DNA from: Drosophila pseudoobscura
Taxonomy: Eukaryota > Arthropoda > Insecta > Diptera > Drosophilidae
Length of the DNA stretch: 64,000 nt
Direction of reading: 5' to 3'
NCBI RefSeq assembly: GCF_009870125.1
Contig: NC_046683.1
Coordinates: 11,160,001 to 11,224,000, forward strand
Below are positions 27,110 through 38,587 of this stretch, one piece after another; the stretch's first letter is position 1; each line of letters opens with the position of its first letter. Under the pieces are notes generated by a model. It was given only the letters and a program-made list of their open reading frames with translations. It made no database searches and was not told the origin of the DNA. Both the position numbers and the translations under genes were made by a program.

Positions 27110-29147
27110 GCGCTGCCGCTGCCTCTGTCGACGTCGCTGGAGCACTGGAAGGATGACAAAAGCGTTAGCTGCGATAAGCCTAATCGTTGTGTTATCGACA
27201 GTCTGTGGCAAGTACGAGTATTTACGGCCCTCGCTCTTTTGTGTCCCCGTAATGAATGAGAGGTGGTATTCACCGTGCCCGCCTGTTATTTATGACCCGT
27301 CTCTCAGCAATGACAATGACAATGACGACGCAAGATCATCGTATCGTAGGTGCATAAATACGTACATAGTACATCCCGATTGCCCTGCCAGTAACTTATC
27401 TCAGTGCCACGCCTCGTCTGTTTCCACCTACTCGAAGGTGGGCGGGAGAGCCAGTCAAGTCATTTACTAAATATAGTATTTTCGTTTCTCTATCACGTAT
27501 CTGCACATATCTGCCAAATGGGGAGAGAGTGTGGATGGAGAGCTCTCAGGGATGGAGAGCTACCACAGTACTGCTCATCTTAGGGTTCATCGGTATTTTG
27601 GGGATGGAAGGTTCGATTGCCCTTGCAAGCATTATGTACTTAATCGATCAAGAATACAAAAAACCAGCTCTAAAGAACACAGTCATTGTATTGTAAGCAT
27701 ACTATCATGGAGACATAGTTACTTGTGTGAATATTTGGCTAAAACATGAGCTAATATCCGTTATCATATCGATCTATAAATAGGCTTAGATAGGATTGTG
27801 CCAGTATTATAATTAAGCTGCGTACTATATTAGGGCTTATCCACAGCCACAGGCACAACAAGAACAGACGACATCCAGAACCAGCCCAATGGCCGATGGC
27901 GAATCTACAATCTAATACCTGAACTACGATTACAAGTGCTGTTCCAGGATTAAAGGCATTAGGATGATGATGGATGAGATGGATCGATGGGAGAACAATT
28001 CAGTTCGATTCAGCTCAGAGCAGAGACGCTTACGCCCATCGATTGGCATCTAATCGGGCCGGGCTCGTGTCGGTTTTGTTTTATGAACTGAACTTAATCG
28101 CCGAGCCGATAACTGCAAATAGTATTTATTGTTCGCTATCATTATAGCCATGCCCAGAAACAAGTATAAACATCTATTGGCTATACTTGATGGCCCAAAA
28201 GCCATTCATTGTGCGAGTGTTGTTGTTATTATTATTGCTTTGTAACTCGAGGGGCTGGTACCGGGGCCGGAGAGGGGTGGCTGGGCGATAAGTGAACTCT
28301 TTGTTTTTGTGCTTCTTGCTTTCGATTTTATTGTCGATTGTCATTCGGCCTGGCCAGGCCCGATCGGCTTGAGATTGCATGGTGTCTATGGTATGCAATG
28401 CGCCCGATTGAGTAACACTTAATTAAAGCCATTAAGAGTATGCGCATACGATACGGCTACGTTATGTGTATCAGTCGATCGGGTTGCGTGCTGACACACC
28501 ACACAGAGATAGCCATCACTTTAATGGGTAGCGGAACGTAAGGCTCAATGGGGAACTGCATCTGCAGCATGCAACAAGCATCGACAGATCGATCTTGGAC
28601 TGCCCCAGCTGTGGAGCAATCCTGTGTGCCCTTGAACGGCTGTCTGACAAGAACTTAGGGCTTGACAATGTACTACCACTAGCAAGTAGCCTTAGCGGGT
28701 GTCTTATCGGTCGATCGGTCAGGTGACGATTAGATCGGATCGGAGTGCGATTAGCCCCCAGGCATGGAGAGGTAACGGGGCTATAAATATTAAGCGAAAG
28801 CAAACTGTCGAGGTTGGAGTGCCTCCACAGATACAGATACACATACAGATAAAGATATACTCGTCGATGAAGACACTGATGAGTTGTCCCTGGTTCAGAT
28901 ACTCGCACTGGGACAGTCGATGGCTTTACTCGACCGCTAAGGGCGATCGATGTCTCAAGTGGAGGAGTTGCAGGCACTGCTCGACCCCGTCATACATAGA
29001 TCGATATCGAAGCTGCTATCAACTGTTTGCTCAATGAATTGAATTTGAACTACTCTTATGTCCCTGATTGTGAGAGGCCGTGTGTCTGCTGTCAGAAATA
29101 TCTGAAATCAAATTCTCACTATGAAGAAGGGGACTTACAAACGACAG
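26980..29147. other. Divergent intergenic region yin / CG2930-like
   Basis: Contains a short CTG/CAG run at about 27080-27115, TGACAATGACAATGACGACG at 27310 and several TCGATCGATC-like words. No coding exon with family features. It presumably holds regulatory sequence for both transporters. Confidence 0.4.
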
Positions 29148-30029
29148 ATGTCTACCTCTTCGTCCCGGTCCTTGACCCGGTCCCCGTCTCGGTCTCGGTC
29201 TCGGTCCTCGGCGGTCACCTTTCAGACTTCCAATCTGGAATTGATGCTAATCGACTCTGGCAGCAAGGGTGAGTCTTCCAACTAAAACTCTCCCCAATTC
29301 TAGAATCTTTTCCATTCTTGCAGTGCTCAAGCCGAGCCGTCATTTGCCCCATATGCCCCATGCAACAAATACAATGGACAACCTCAAGAAACCTCTCCTG
29401 ATTGAGGTGAGTGTGTGGTTCTGGGGAGCTCGCGTTATCCCCTTAACTGCACTAGAATCGATTCGAATCGACTGTTTGTACATATATAGCGTTACTGATG
29501 AAGTTTTCTGGGCTCAGTTGAGTCGAAGCCGAACTATCCGATTCCCTACCCAGCTCGGAGCGATGAGATTCGATTCACGCGAAAAACAGCAATCTTGAAA
29601 CAATAACTAATGCACATCGTAAATCTTTACGACCGGGGTAGATTTATAGCTGCCTGGGAAAGTCCCACTCAAAGTTACTCAAAGCCGTAAAGAAAACCAA
29701 ACTAAGATAGCAGCCCTCTAACACCCCTGGGATCCTTAGATAGTATATGTTATAAGGGGGGTTCCAGGCAAGCTAGATTACTTTGGGGAATACACTTAGC
29801 GCTGTAGTGCCTGAGGCAAGAGAGTCATAGCTGCACCCACGCAGGGCTCCGGCAGATTCAGATGCAGAAAGAGACAGAATAAGAATCAAGGGTACAGCTT
29901 TGTTGATCAGCATTGAACTTGACTGCAAAAGCTCTCTGGGGGTGTAGTGGGTCGCTAACGACTGATGTGCAAATGAGGCTTGACGCCAGCTGCAGCGCTG
30001 CGTCGCAGCTGCACTAAGCTCTAAGAGCA

Positions 30030-30062
<33 letters not shown>

Positions 30063-33000
30063 GAACTGCTACGAGAGCAAAGCCAGTGTCAAAGCTTCGT
30101 TGCCGATCTCCGTTAATTGAGTCAGCTCTGCTGCTCTCTCTCGCCCCGTGCAAGCTGTTTATCTAAAAATTTAGTTTGATTTTTGTTCTTGTTCGTCTAT
30201 TTTTTGGCTGCCGACTGCGCTGCTGTTGTCCGCTGTTTCCTCTCCACCGTTGTCTTTCTGCGCTTTAAAAGCGCAGCTTACACGGGGGCAGAGCATCATT
30301 TATCGTTTGGCAATTGTGTGCTGCTCATTTACGGCTGGCATCAACGTGGCCCGACCCCCGCCTCTGCTCTCCCGCTCGCTGTGTGATCGTCTTGTCACTA
30401 TCGACCAACCCAACTCGTCTTAATTGCACCTGTGTCGCCGGTTGTTAATTGTTGTCCAAAATAATCATTGAACGTGCGTGAATTTTCGGACTTTTGATAA
30501 AATTCCAAAAGACTGTGTTACTGCTTCTGTGTTCGTTTCTGTGAGTACCGTAATGTGCACAGGCCCTTTTTTGTAATGGAGAACAACAATACTTGTGAAG
30601 TAAGAGCAGAGGAAGGCGGCAACGATAAAACAGCCAAGGAGATGGCAAAAGCTCAGACTGAGCAAAAGAAACTGGATGAAAGTGGGGTGAGTGGAGTGGA
30701 GTACCGTTACGGTTATTAGGGAATGCAGGAAAATTGAGTCAAGAAACTGGCAGAGCGAATGACGGGAATGCAGAAAAGTCGAAACAGCTCGGTGGAAGAG
30801 AGCAGGAGAAGGAACGCTAGATATTCGAGTCATGGAAGAGGGAAAATAGAAAACAGGACAAGGAAGGACGGGTGGCCTAGGGTCCCGAAGATTTTGTTAA
30901 TAATTCAAATCTATTGTTACCGATAAGATATTTTGATTCTCCATATGCATAACATAGATATTTGAATACACACTTGTGCATATGTATATAACGCTGGAAT
31001 TCCTTAAGTTTGGTTAGATTATACATACCAAATATTCTTACTCAAAGTCGTGTGTGGTCGCTCAAATGACAGCTATGTATATATTATATAAACAGTGCGA
31101 AATTTACTAAATAGTACCTTCTAGACGGGTATAAAAAGAAATCACTCCAAGGGCAGGCAGAGAGAGAGAGAGAGAGAAAATACACAGATCAAGAGAAATG
31201 GGGGAGGGTAGTGCCATCTACATATGTACATATGGATGTATGTATGCACTGATTATCACTTTCAATAGTCAATTGAGAAAGTACGCTATATACACGTACA
31301 CATGTATGTACATGTGTAAGTCTGTAATGGTAATGCAATTTACTAGTACTTTATATACAGAATAAGCAGCAGATTGCTTACAAAGTGGTTCCATTGACTT
31401 TGACTTTCCCACTGCTTCTGCTTCTGATTCTGCTTCCAAGGTTGTCGAGCAACCGAGCAACAGCGACCGCCGTCGACCTTGAATGGCCGCGGCCGTTCTT
31501 CAAAATGTGTGTCAACCGAATCGGGATCCTTTTATTGCCCGCAAATTGATTGAATCAATCGCCAAGTCCGAAAATCAAAACAAAAATCAAGGAGATGGGT
31601 TTTCTTCAGCGGTTTCGACGCCGAAATACCCTAAACCTAACTATGAGTTTCAAACTCAAAGTCTAATTCTGTTCGTTCCAGTCCCTAGGTGTTAGATTGT
31701 GTTGCTTCCAACCATCCCACTCATATGTCAGTCTTATTATATGTATAATGATTCGCCACTCTAAGAACGATCATACCTGTGCAGTAGAGGGTATCAACGT
31801 GGCTGACCCACTTAGTTGCGTCGCGTGGGCAAATGCATTTGCCACCAGCTCCTAGGGCCATCGCCCCTGGAGTGTTGCTGGTTTAAGCAAACCCCATACA
31901 ATCGCTTGAAGTGTCGATAAGCTTCTGCTCATTACATTGTAATCCGCTGGAGCTTTGATGTCACCATCATCTGCCCAGCCCCAGCCTCAGCCCCAGCCCC
32001 AGCTCCGCCCAGCAGCTTCTTTTTTTTATTGTTTGTTAATTTATTTGCTCAACTCAACGCCTAACAACTGTTGCTGCCCCTGAGCAGAGAGTGGAGGGGG
32101 CAGAGAGGAGGCGCCCGGCAAATCGAACTTTAAAGCTCGAGGCCAGCATCAGCTCATTCTTAGTTCGATTCCAAACGCTATTCCCGGCACACGACCAACA
32201 TCGGTTCATCCATCAAGCAGTCGCTAGACGGAATCCTCAGACGCATCTCCGACTCTGACTGGCGATCATTATATAAAGATTGTTATGGCATTCATCACCC
32301 ATGCAGTTGGCATAGAGAATTGCAAATCAGCAAAGGTGAGTTAGCTACAGAGGGAGGGGTACCTAGAGAAAGAGAGAGAGAGCAAGCTGGGACTGTCTGC
32401 TTGGCCTAGGACGTGGTGTGAGCAGAATTCTCAATCCGTCTATCAATGGACCAACAGCCAACAACAGCCCCATGGGCCAAACAAATAACCCGTTTTCACA
32501 CCGTTGCTCACCTTGGCCAAGAGACGCGGCAAACGAAAACCAAAACAGAATCGAAAGCCAAACGAAACCGAAATGGCTAGCGAAAACGAGAGACAACTTA
32601 GTGCCGTATTACCATGAGAATAAACATAGAAAAGCCATCAAAAGAGACACGCCTGTCAAGGGATCCACACCTGGCCGACACTGCAATACCCTAGCAGAAA
32701 TGGGCCCCAACGCAGGGCTAATGGATATTATGGGTGTGTGGTAACAGCAGATCCATCAATGCTCCTCAACTTACAATTAGTTTTTAAGTTTCAAAGTGTT
32801 TTTGTGCATTATTAAGTGAATTAATTGTGAGGCTTTCACTGCGAACCCCACCTAAAGATCAACCTATGCTCGCATGACCTGGCCTTTGTAAAAACTCCAA
32901 GCTGTAAGCTGTAAATTTCCAATAAATGGTTAGAAAGTTTGAAGGGCTTTGACAACCAGAAACAATAGAGGTAGAGGCCGGAACACCCATATCAAATAGC

Positions 33001-35695
33001 ATTCAGCCAGAACTAGAAAATCAGTTCAACAACTGTTTCTACTTGACCAGTCCGAGGGTATACTTGTGTGTGTGTGTGAGTACTTTGATCAGAAATAGCC
33101 CAGTCACCGAGTGAGGCGAAACATTCTTATCGATAAGAAAAGGTTCTGCAGAGATAGGGCTGATCTGATAAAGAAAATGTGACTCGTAATTAGATTGAGA
33201 TTATTGCTGTTGTTAACGGATTTTGTAATTCCCTTTCTCCCGGACGCATAGGAAGTGGTAGCGTATCCCAAGTCGGTGGGCTTCATCATTAGCAATGAGT
33301 TCTGCGAACGCTTCAACTACTATGGCATGCGCAGTGAGTACCATCTCTTAGTACGAGTGGGATATGTCCTGCACATCCTTCTGACCGAAATCATTGTCTA
33401 TCTGCCTGCAGCCATTTTGGTGCTGTACCTCACCAACAAGCTGGGCTACAACGAGGAGACCTCGACGGTGCTCTTCCACGTCTTCACCATGCTGGTGTAC
33501 ATCTTCCCACTGATCGGAGCCCTCATCGCCGACGGCTGGTTGGGCAAGTACAAGACGATACTGTATCTTTCGATGGTGTACAGTGTTGGCGCCTTGATAG
33601 TGTCCTTTGGCGCCATTCCGCTAAGCGCCATGCCAACCAAGTGAGTACAGTAGTTTCGAGCGTTGGCTGATCAGATAATCGAATCCTTTTTTCGACACCC
33701 GCCAGAGCTGTGACCATTCTGGGCCTCATACTGATCGCCGTGGGAACGGGCGGTATAAAGCCCTGCGTGTCGGCCTTTGGCGGCGATCAGTTCGTGTTGC
33801 CTCAGCAGACCATGCAGTTGGCCAAGTTCTTTTCGCTGTTCTACTTTGCGATCAACGCAGGCTCCATGATCTCGACAACGGTGACGCCAATTCTGCGAGC
33901 GGATGTCCACTGCTTCGGAGAGGACGACTGCTTCTCGCTGGCCTTCGGGATTCCTGCTATTCTTATGATCGTCTCGGTGGTGATCTTTGTGGCTGGGAAG
34001 AAGCGCTACCAAATTAATGAGCCCACGGGAAATATGATCTTCGGCGTCTCGCAGTGCTTAATAGATGCATTCAAGGGTTGGCGCAAGTTCCGCAAGACCG
34101 ATCCGATGCCCAGCTTCCTCGACTACGCCCGACACTCGGTGGGAGCCAAGATGGTGCACGAGACCAAGAGCCTGGCCAGGATCCTCATCCTTTACCTCCC
34201 ATTCCCCATATTCTGGGCCCTGTTCGACCAGCAGGGATCCCGCTGGACCTTCCAGGCCACGCGCATGGATGGCCTTGTACTGGGCTTCCAGATCAAGCCC
34301 GATCAGATGCAAGTGGTCAATCCCCTGCTCATCCTGGCCTTCATCCCACTGTTTGACTACATTATCTATCCCCTGCTGGCCAAGGTCGGCCTGCGGCGGC
34401 CACTCCAGAAGCTCACTGTCGGCCTGCTGCTGGCCGCCCTGGGCTTCTTTATGTCCGCTGCCCTTGAAATGAAGATGGAACAGGCCGCCAGTGGCGCATT
34501 GCCCAACAGTCCCCAAAATGCCCATTTGCGACTGTACAATGGGATGCCCTGTCGCTACGAGTTCATCAGCAACCTGAGCCCCAGGACATCAGCACAAGAC
34601 CCATCCTCCCGAAGCATCGATCCCTTGCATATGTGGTCCGATCTTTCGCTGGTCGTAAAGGAGCCGACACAATACACCTTCACGGCCCATGATCCGGCGG
34701 GCAAATGCGCCAAGATTCAAGGCCAGCTACATCTGCGCCCGGGCAAGGCTACCAGCTACTTCCTGGGCGACAATGGGCTACAAGAATTTGATGACGGTCT
34801 GAACAGTGTTCCCAACATCAACAGTCCACCACTGCTCCGGGCCCTCATCAACACGCCAAGGAACGAGGGACCCATCATGCTCAAAGGATCGGGCGACTGG
34901 CTGCAACCGCTCTCTATGGAAAACCGCAGTCTCTCCGAGCTGCATAAAGTTGGCTTTGGCGAACTGAATATCAATGGGAAGCGGGCCGCCAGCTTTCAGC
35001 CCAAGAACGGGGGACTCTACAGCCTGTTGGTGAACGGCGATGCAGAGCTTGGCTATGTGAGTATATAAAAATTTGCGCGAAGAAGTTTACACCCCAACCA
35101 GAAACTCGGGCTATGTTTTTATAGCCAAATCCGTCTAGGATTGATCAGAATGAATCTTGCTATATTCGTGTACATTTTTCTTTCGCAGGCTTCCAACTTG
35201 CTGGAGGTGGTGCCGCCGCCGGCTGCGGTATCCATACTGTGGCAGCTGCCGCAGATTGTAGCCATGACGGCGGCGGAGATAATGTTCTCGGTGACGGGGC
35301 TGGAGTTCTCATTCACCCAAGCGCCGCAGAGTATGAAGAGCGTGCTGCAGGCCTGCTGGCTCCTGTCGGTGGCTATTGGCAACATGATCGTGGTGCTAAT
35401 CGCGGAGTTCAAGCTCGCCAGCTCGCAGTCGGGCGAGTTTAGCCTCTTCGCCTGCCTCATGCTGGTGGACATGGTGTTATTCCTTTGGCTGGCCCGCAAC
35501 TATCAGTACAAGGACCAAACGCAGGAAAGCGAGATCCCAGACGATGTCAAGTCTGTAGGCAAGCCCCAAACGTCTGAGATCACGTCGCAGTCCAAGGATA
35601 AGTCCAATCTGCGACAAGAGGGTGGGATGTATTCTGAGCCGGGATATGGGTCCTATCGCAACAATGCCTACGAGAATGATTTCTCGGAAGCCTGA
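29148..35695 (+). CDS. CG2930: Second POT-family oligopeptide transporter, CG2930-like
   Basis: Exons for the longest form: 29148-29268, 29324-29406, 33252-33333, 33412-33640, 33706-35056 and 35189-35695. All phases agree and give about 790 residues. The first two encode an Arg-Ser-rich N-terminus (MSTSSSRSLTRSPSRSRSRS) and end DNLKKPLLIE. The common part of 722 residues starts EVVAYPKSVGF. It carries the ExxER motif (EFCERFNYYG), GGIKPCVSAFGGDQF, FWALFDQQGSRWTFQATRMDG, a long extracellular domain and TM10-12 (SVLQACWLLSVAIGNM). It is a paralogue of yin, placed head to head with it. The SILWQLPQIVAMTAAEIMF segment differs from the yin version (LWLIPQYVVMTLGEVMF), so substrate preference may differ. 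The name rests on family and neighbours. Confidence 0.88.
30031..30061 (+). repeat. (GA)n run 1, CG2930-like first intron
   Basis: Near-perfect GA dinucleotide run. GA repeats are bound by GAGA factor and CLAMP in flies; on the X, CLAMP helps recruit MSL. Two shorter runs lie at 31159-31177 and 32365-32382, each near an alternative first exon. Confidence 0.8.
30576..30686 (+). CDS. CG2930: CG2930-like: alternative first coding exon b
   Basis: ATG at 30576 opens MENNNTCEVRAEEGGNDKTA and ends ...KKLDESG at a consensus donor GTGAGT in phase 0. It joins the shared exon at 33252 (EVVAYPKS) in frame, giving about 759 residues. The 37-residue N-terminus is charged and hydrophilic, cytosolic in this family. 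It lies after a TTTAAAAG promoter-like word near 30265 and the GA-rich run at 30031. Confidence 0.65.
31159..31177 (+). repeat. (AG)n run 2
   Basis: Short perfect AG dinucleotide run in the same intronic promoter region. Confidence 0.75.
32285..32335 (+). CDS. CG2930: CG2930-like: alternative first coding exon c
   Basis: ATG 32285 encodes MAFITHAVGIENCKSAK and ends at a consensus GTGAGT donor in phase 0, again compatible with the exon at 33252; product about 739 residues. A TTTAAAG word near 32130 followed 25 bases later by a TCAGCT initiator-like word could be its promoter. The TATATAAA just before the ATG is too close to serve as its TATA box. Confidence 0.6.
32365..32382 (+). repeat. (AG)n run 3
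   Basis: Short AG run starting 30 bases after the donor of alternative first exon c. Confidence 0.75.
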
Positions 35696-37431
35696 ACACC
35701 TCATCAGCCTGATACTTAATCAATGCTATTCTCAGCGAATCCTCAATCGAATTTAGTCTTAGTTGTTCTCGTATTTATTTTACTTTTTGTATTGTATTTA
35801 TAGTCTTCTGTAGCTATGTACGCTTTTATTCTGAACTTTTATATTGTGCCCATTTTGTTTTGTATAAAAATAATTACGTTTTAAATTTGAATTAAGTTTA
35901 ACGTTCGCTGGGAGTGACTGTTAGAGCGTCTGTAATGTTACTGTTAATGTTGATGTTAATGTTAATAGGCAGTGCTGCCACCTCGCTGGAAAGAGAAGAA
36001 AACTAGTAGTGCGCACGATCGACACTGGCTTCCCGCAAAGTGTGTATCTGCTGGAAGTGCTGTAGGTCAGGGGCCTGGATGCATCCTGGATGCAGAATGG
36101 ATGAGGGATGATAAGTGTTTATTGCGCACGATCGACAGTCGCTTCCCGAAAAGTGTGTATCTGCTGGAAGTGCTGCAGCCCAGATGCAGCCTGGATGAGG
36201 GCGCTGTCCAGTTCTGGGCCCCGAAGGTCGCCGAAGGCTGCAGCCAGCACAGTGTCGTTCGCCAAAATGGGGTCGCACGACGAGTGCTGCTCCAAGGTGT
36301 AATTGTCAAAGGTAAGGTACTTCCATAATTCGAGTGCCTTTAATTGCTTGCCACTAACTTACTAACTCAATATCTGTGGCATGTCCATGCAGTGCACAGT
36401 GGTTCAAAAGCCAACATTTTGACAGAAACTCTAAAAAGAATTTGATTTAAAGCTGAAAATATGCACAGCTGGTCATATTTACTTATTTATTGCTTCTCTT
36501 ACCTATCCAAAACCAGTCGCCACTTAGATACCCGCCACTCAGCTTGTGTTATGATTCCAGTATATTCCTTCCCTTCGTCTGTCCCTGTTTCACATAATCA
36601 CAAAGGTTCTAGCTGTTTCCATATGTACATTCCGCATATCCGTATAGCCACTGGTATTTGGTCTCTTCAGTCTGGATATGGTGATAATCCGAGCTGATTC
36701 AAGCTGAAAGATATGATTTTATCTAGTTCTCTTGCATTTTCATAGATTTTCGCCCTATTGTGGACGATCAACAATATACACATATACATCTTCTGCATCT
36801 TTCTTCGCTTCTTTGATTTTCGAGTATAAAGATGGCTTCATTTAAAGTTCTATAATCGGTGGAAATACAACAAATGTATACCACTGTGCAGTAACAGGCA
36901 TTGTGCGACACCTTGCATCAATACACTCTGTTCTGTAATTGCAGTGGGGCGGCCCCATCTGGCAACGCCACTGCGTGCATATTAGGGACTCTTCGCTCAG
37001 TGTCGCTCATGTGAACGGAATCTTTCTCGTGTCGCGGATAATGAAACAAGTGAAAAATTAGTGTAGAGTTTTTTTTTATTCAGAAAACTAGCTGTTCCGT
37101 TAATATATGCCAGGTAAAAGTCCTTATTGATATTTTCGCCAAACAAAAAATATATAAACCTGCAAATATATTATTATAAAGTATATTTATCGATGTATCC
37201 ACATATCATCCCTAGAAAAGGAGAGCGTCTTGCAAATTTATGAACGCGTTAAATTATCTGCGAAAAAATGGAGTTCTGGGCATAATCCAAGTGGGTAACC
37301 AACGAGCTAGTTACTTAGCTCCATGGGGGGCTGTAAAGTGAAAGAAAAATATAGTTTTGTGGCTATACAGACATATGTCTCGTAAGCGCTACGTCACGAT
37401 GCAATTTCACGGCATTGCCAGCAGCGAAAAT
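35696..37431. other. Region between CG2930-like gene and roX1 candidate
   Basis: Begins with the CG2930-like 3'UTR. Contains a tandem duplication (about 36005-36105 and 36120-36230) sharing GCGCACGATCGACA, TTCCCG and AGTGTGTATCTGCTGGAAGT. The rest is AT-rich with no conserved exon seen. A short minus-strand open stretch is listed separately. Confidence 0.5.
36119..36358 (-). pseudogene. Short protein-like open stretch, unrecognised
   Basis: On the minus strand, 79 codons are open without an ATG. They read like protein and not noise: ELWKYLTFDNYTLEQHSSCD, then NDTVLAAAFGDLRGPELDSA, then LQHFQQIHTFREATVDRAQ before the stop. The tandem duplicate downstream repeats the last part (LQHFQQIHTLREASVDRAHY) and also ends in a stop. 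No convincing acceptor lies in front. It could be the last exon of an unseen gene, a relic, or chance. Function unknown. Confidence 0.3.
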
Positions 37432-37464
37432 TATAAAAAGGTAGAGAGAAAAATCCAATTCTCA
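37432..37464 (+). promoter_or_regulatory. TATA + initiator promoter, candidate roX1 start
   Basis: TATAAAAA at 37432-37439 is followed, 32 bases from its first T, by the A of TCAGGC (37462-37467). This is ideal TATA-to-start spacing. The transcript would have only a 19-codon first ATG frame (MSQASNEGEENYLSAKKRP, from 37474), so it suits a non-coding RNA. The distance from here to the roX-box array, about 3.5 kb, fits the roughly 3.7 kb roX1 of D. melanogaster. Confidence 0.45.
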
Positions 37465-38544
37465 GGCAATCGAATGAGCCAGGCCTCAAATGAAGGCGAA
37501 GAAAACTACCTAAGTGCAAAGAAAAGGCCCTGACCCGAGGCAGCTGCAACTGCACAAAAGAGGTGGAGGGTCGCCGAAAAGAGGCCCCGGACGAACCCCT
37601 GGGAACCCAAGCCGACTACCGGCTTAGGGGATGGGATCCGAAGCGAATGTGCACCTACCTGGCCCAACAATGGCGTGGCCTAGGAGACCGAGGCTACCAG
37701 CCCGAGTCCGTCACCGAGTCGAGCATCAGTCGATTAAAAGTGCTCTAGCCAGCGACATGGCGAACGCGGAGAACACCAGGGAACCTTTGTAAGGAATTTT
37801 GCAGACACCAGAAACGAATACAGAAAAGTGAAACTTTTTTTTTCCATTTTTTTCCAGTGACCTCGACTGACTGAGGACCAGTGCGTTTTTTTGATTGTGA
37901 AAATTTTTAAGTGGGGATTTCGTGAGCTTAGTGCAACTGTACCAGAAGGAGACATACGCAACGGGACGGGTTGTGACGCCATGGCAGTGGAACTTTCCAG
38001 GCTCCCAGCCTAGATCTTTCGTGTTGTTTGTGCTGCAATATTCACCTATGGCCATGGCCAGAATCACCCACTCACTAGCATCACCCCATTGCTCCATCAA
38101 CCGATAAATCAAGCAAGAAAACCCCTAATCGATCAGAGGAGGCCATGGCCCTGGGTCTCTGGCGCCCATCCCTGGTGGCGCTCAATACAGCAGCGTCCTC
38201 GGGCGACTCGCAGTTGCGGGCGCGGCAGGAGTCGGACTGCAGCGGCGTGGGTGGTGCGCACCGGCGGTGTGACGGCTGGTGGGCGCTGCCTCATAACCAA
38301 TGCTTGCAACTGCATCTATGGCCGCGATGGGGCCCGCAAGGGCCCACAGAATCGAAGAGTACCGCTGGCGGTGGAAGAGTTTGACCGACGCGAGCGAGAG
38401 GCGAATATAAAGACTGAAAAGCGTTCACTTGGTGCCACACGGGATACACGCGAACATCGTGCGGGACGAAGCGTAACCACATACTTCTACCAAAGCGGTG
38501 CAAGCACTCGTGTGGCACTACGTGAAAGCGACTGAGATAGCAAC

Positions 38545-38587
38545 ATGTGTGAGAGGGACCAAGAGAGTACGCTCCTCTCTTTCATGA
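38545..38587 (+). promoter_or_regulatory. Candidate MSL recognition elements inside roX1
   Basis: GAGAGGGACC, AAGAGAGTACG and, on the other strand, GAAAGAGAGGAG lie within 43 bases. MSL recognition elements are GA-rich words of about this kind, and D. melanogaster roX1 has an internal high-affinity site in its 5' half. Suggestive only. Confidence 0.4.

Noticed and set aside
37563-37748. 61-codon plus-strand frame in the roX1 candidate interval
   Set aside because: No ATG near its start, no homology I can see, and it lies within the inferred non-coding transcript. Considered a chance frame.
38089-38535. 148-codon plus-strand frame inside the roX1 interval
   Set aside because: Arg-rich, no ATG at its start, no domain signature. 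A chance frame in GC-richer sequence is more likely.
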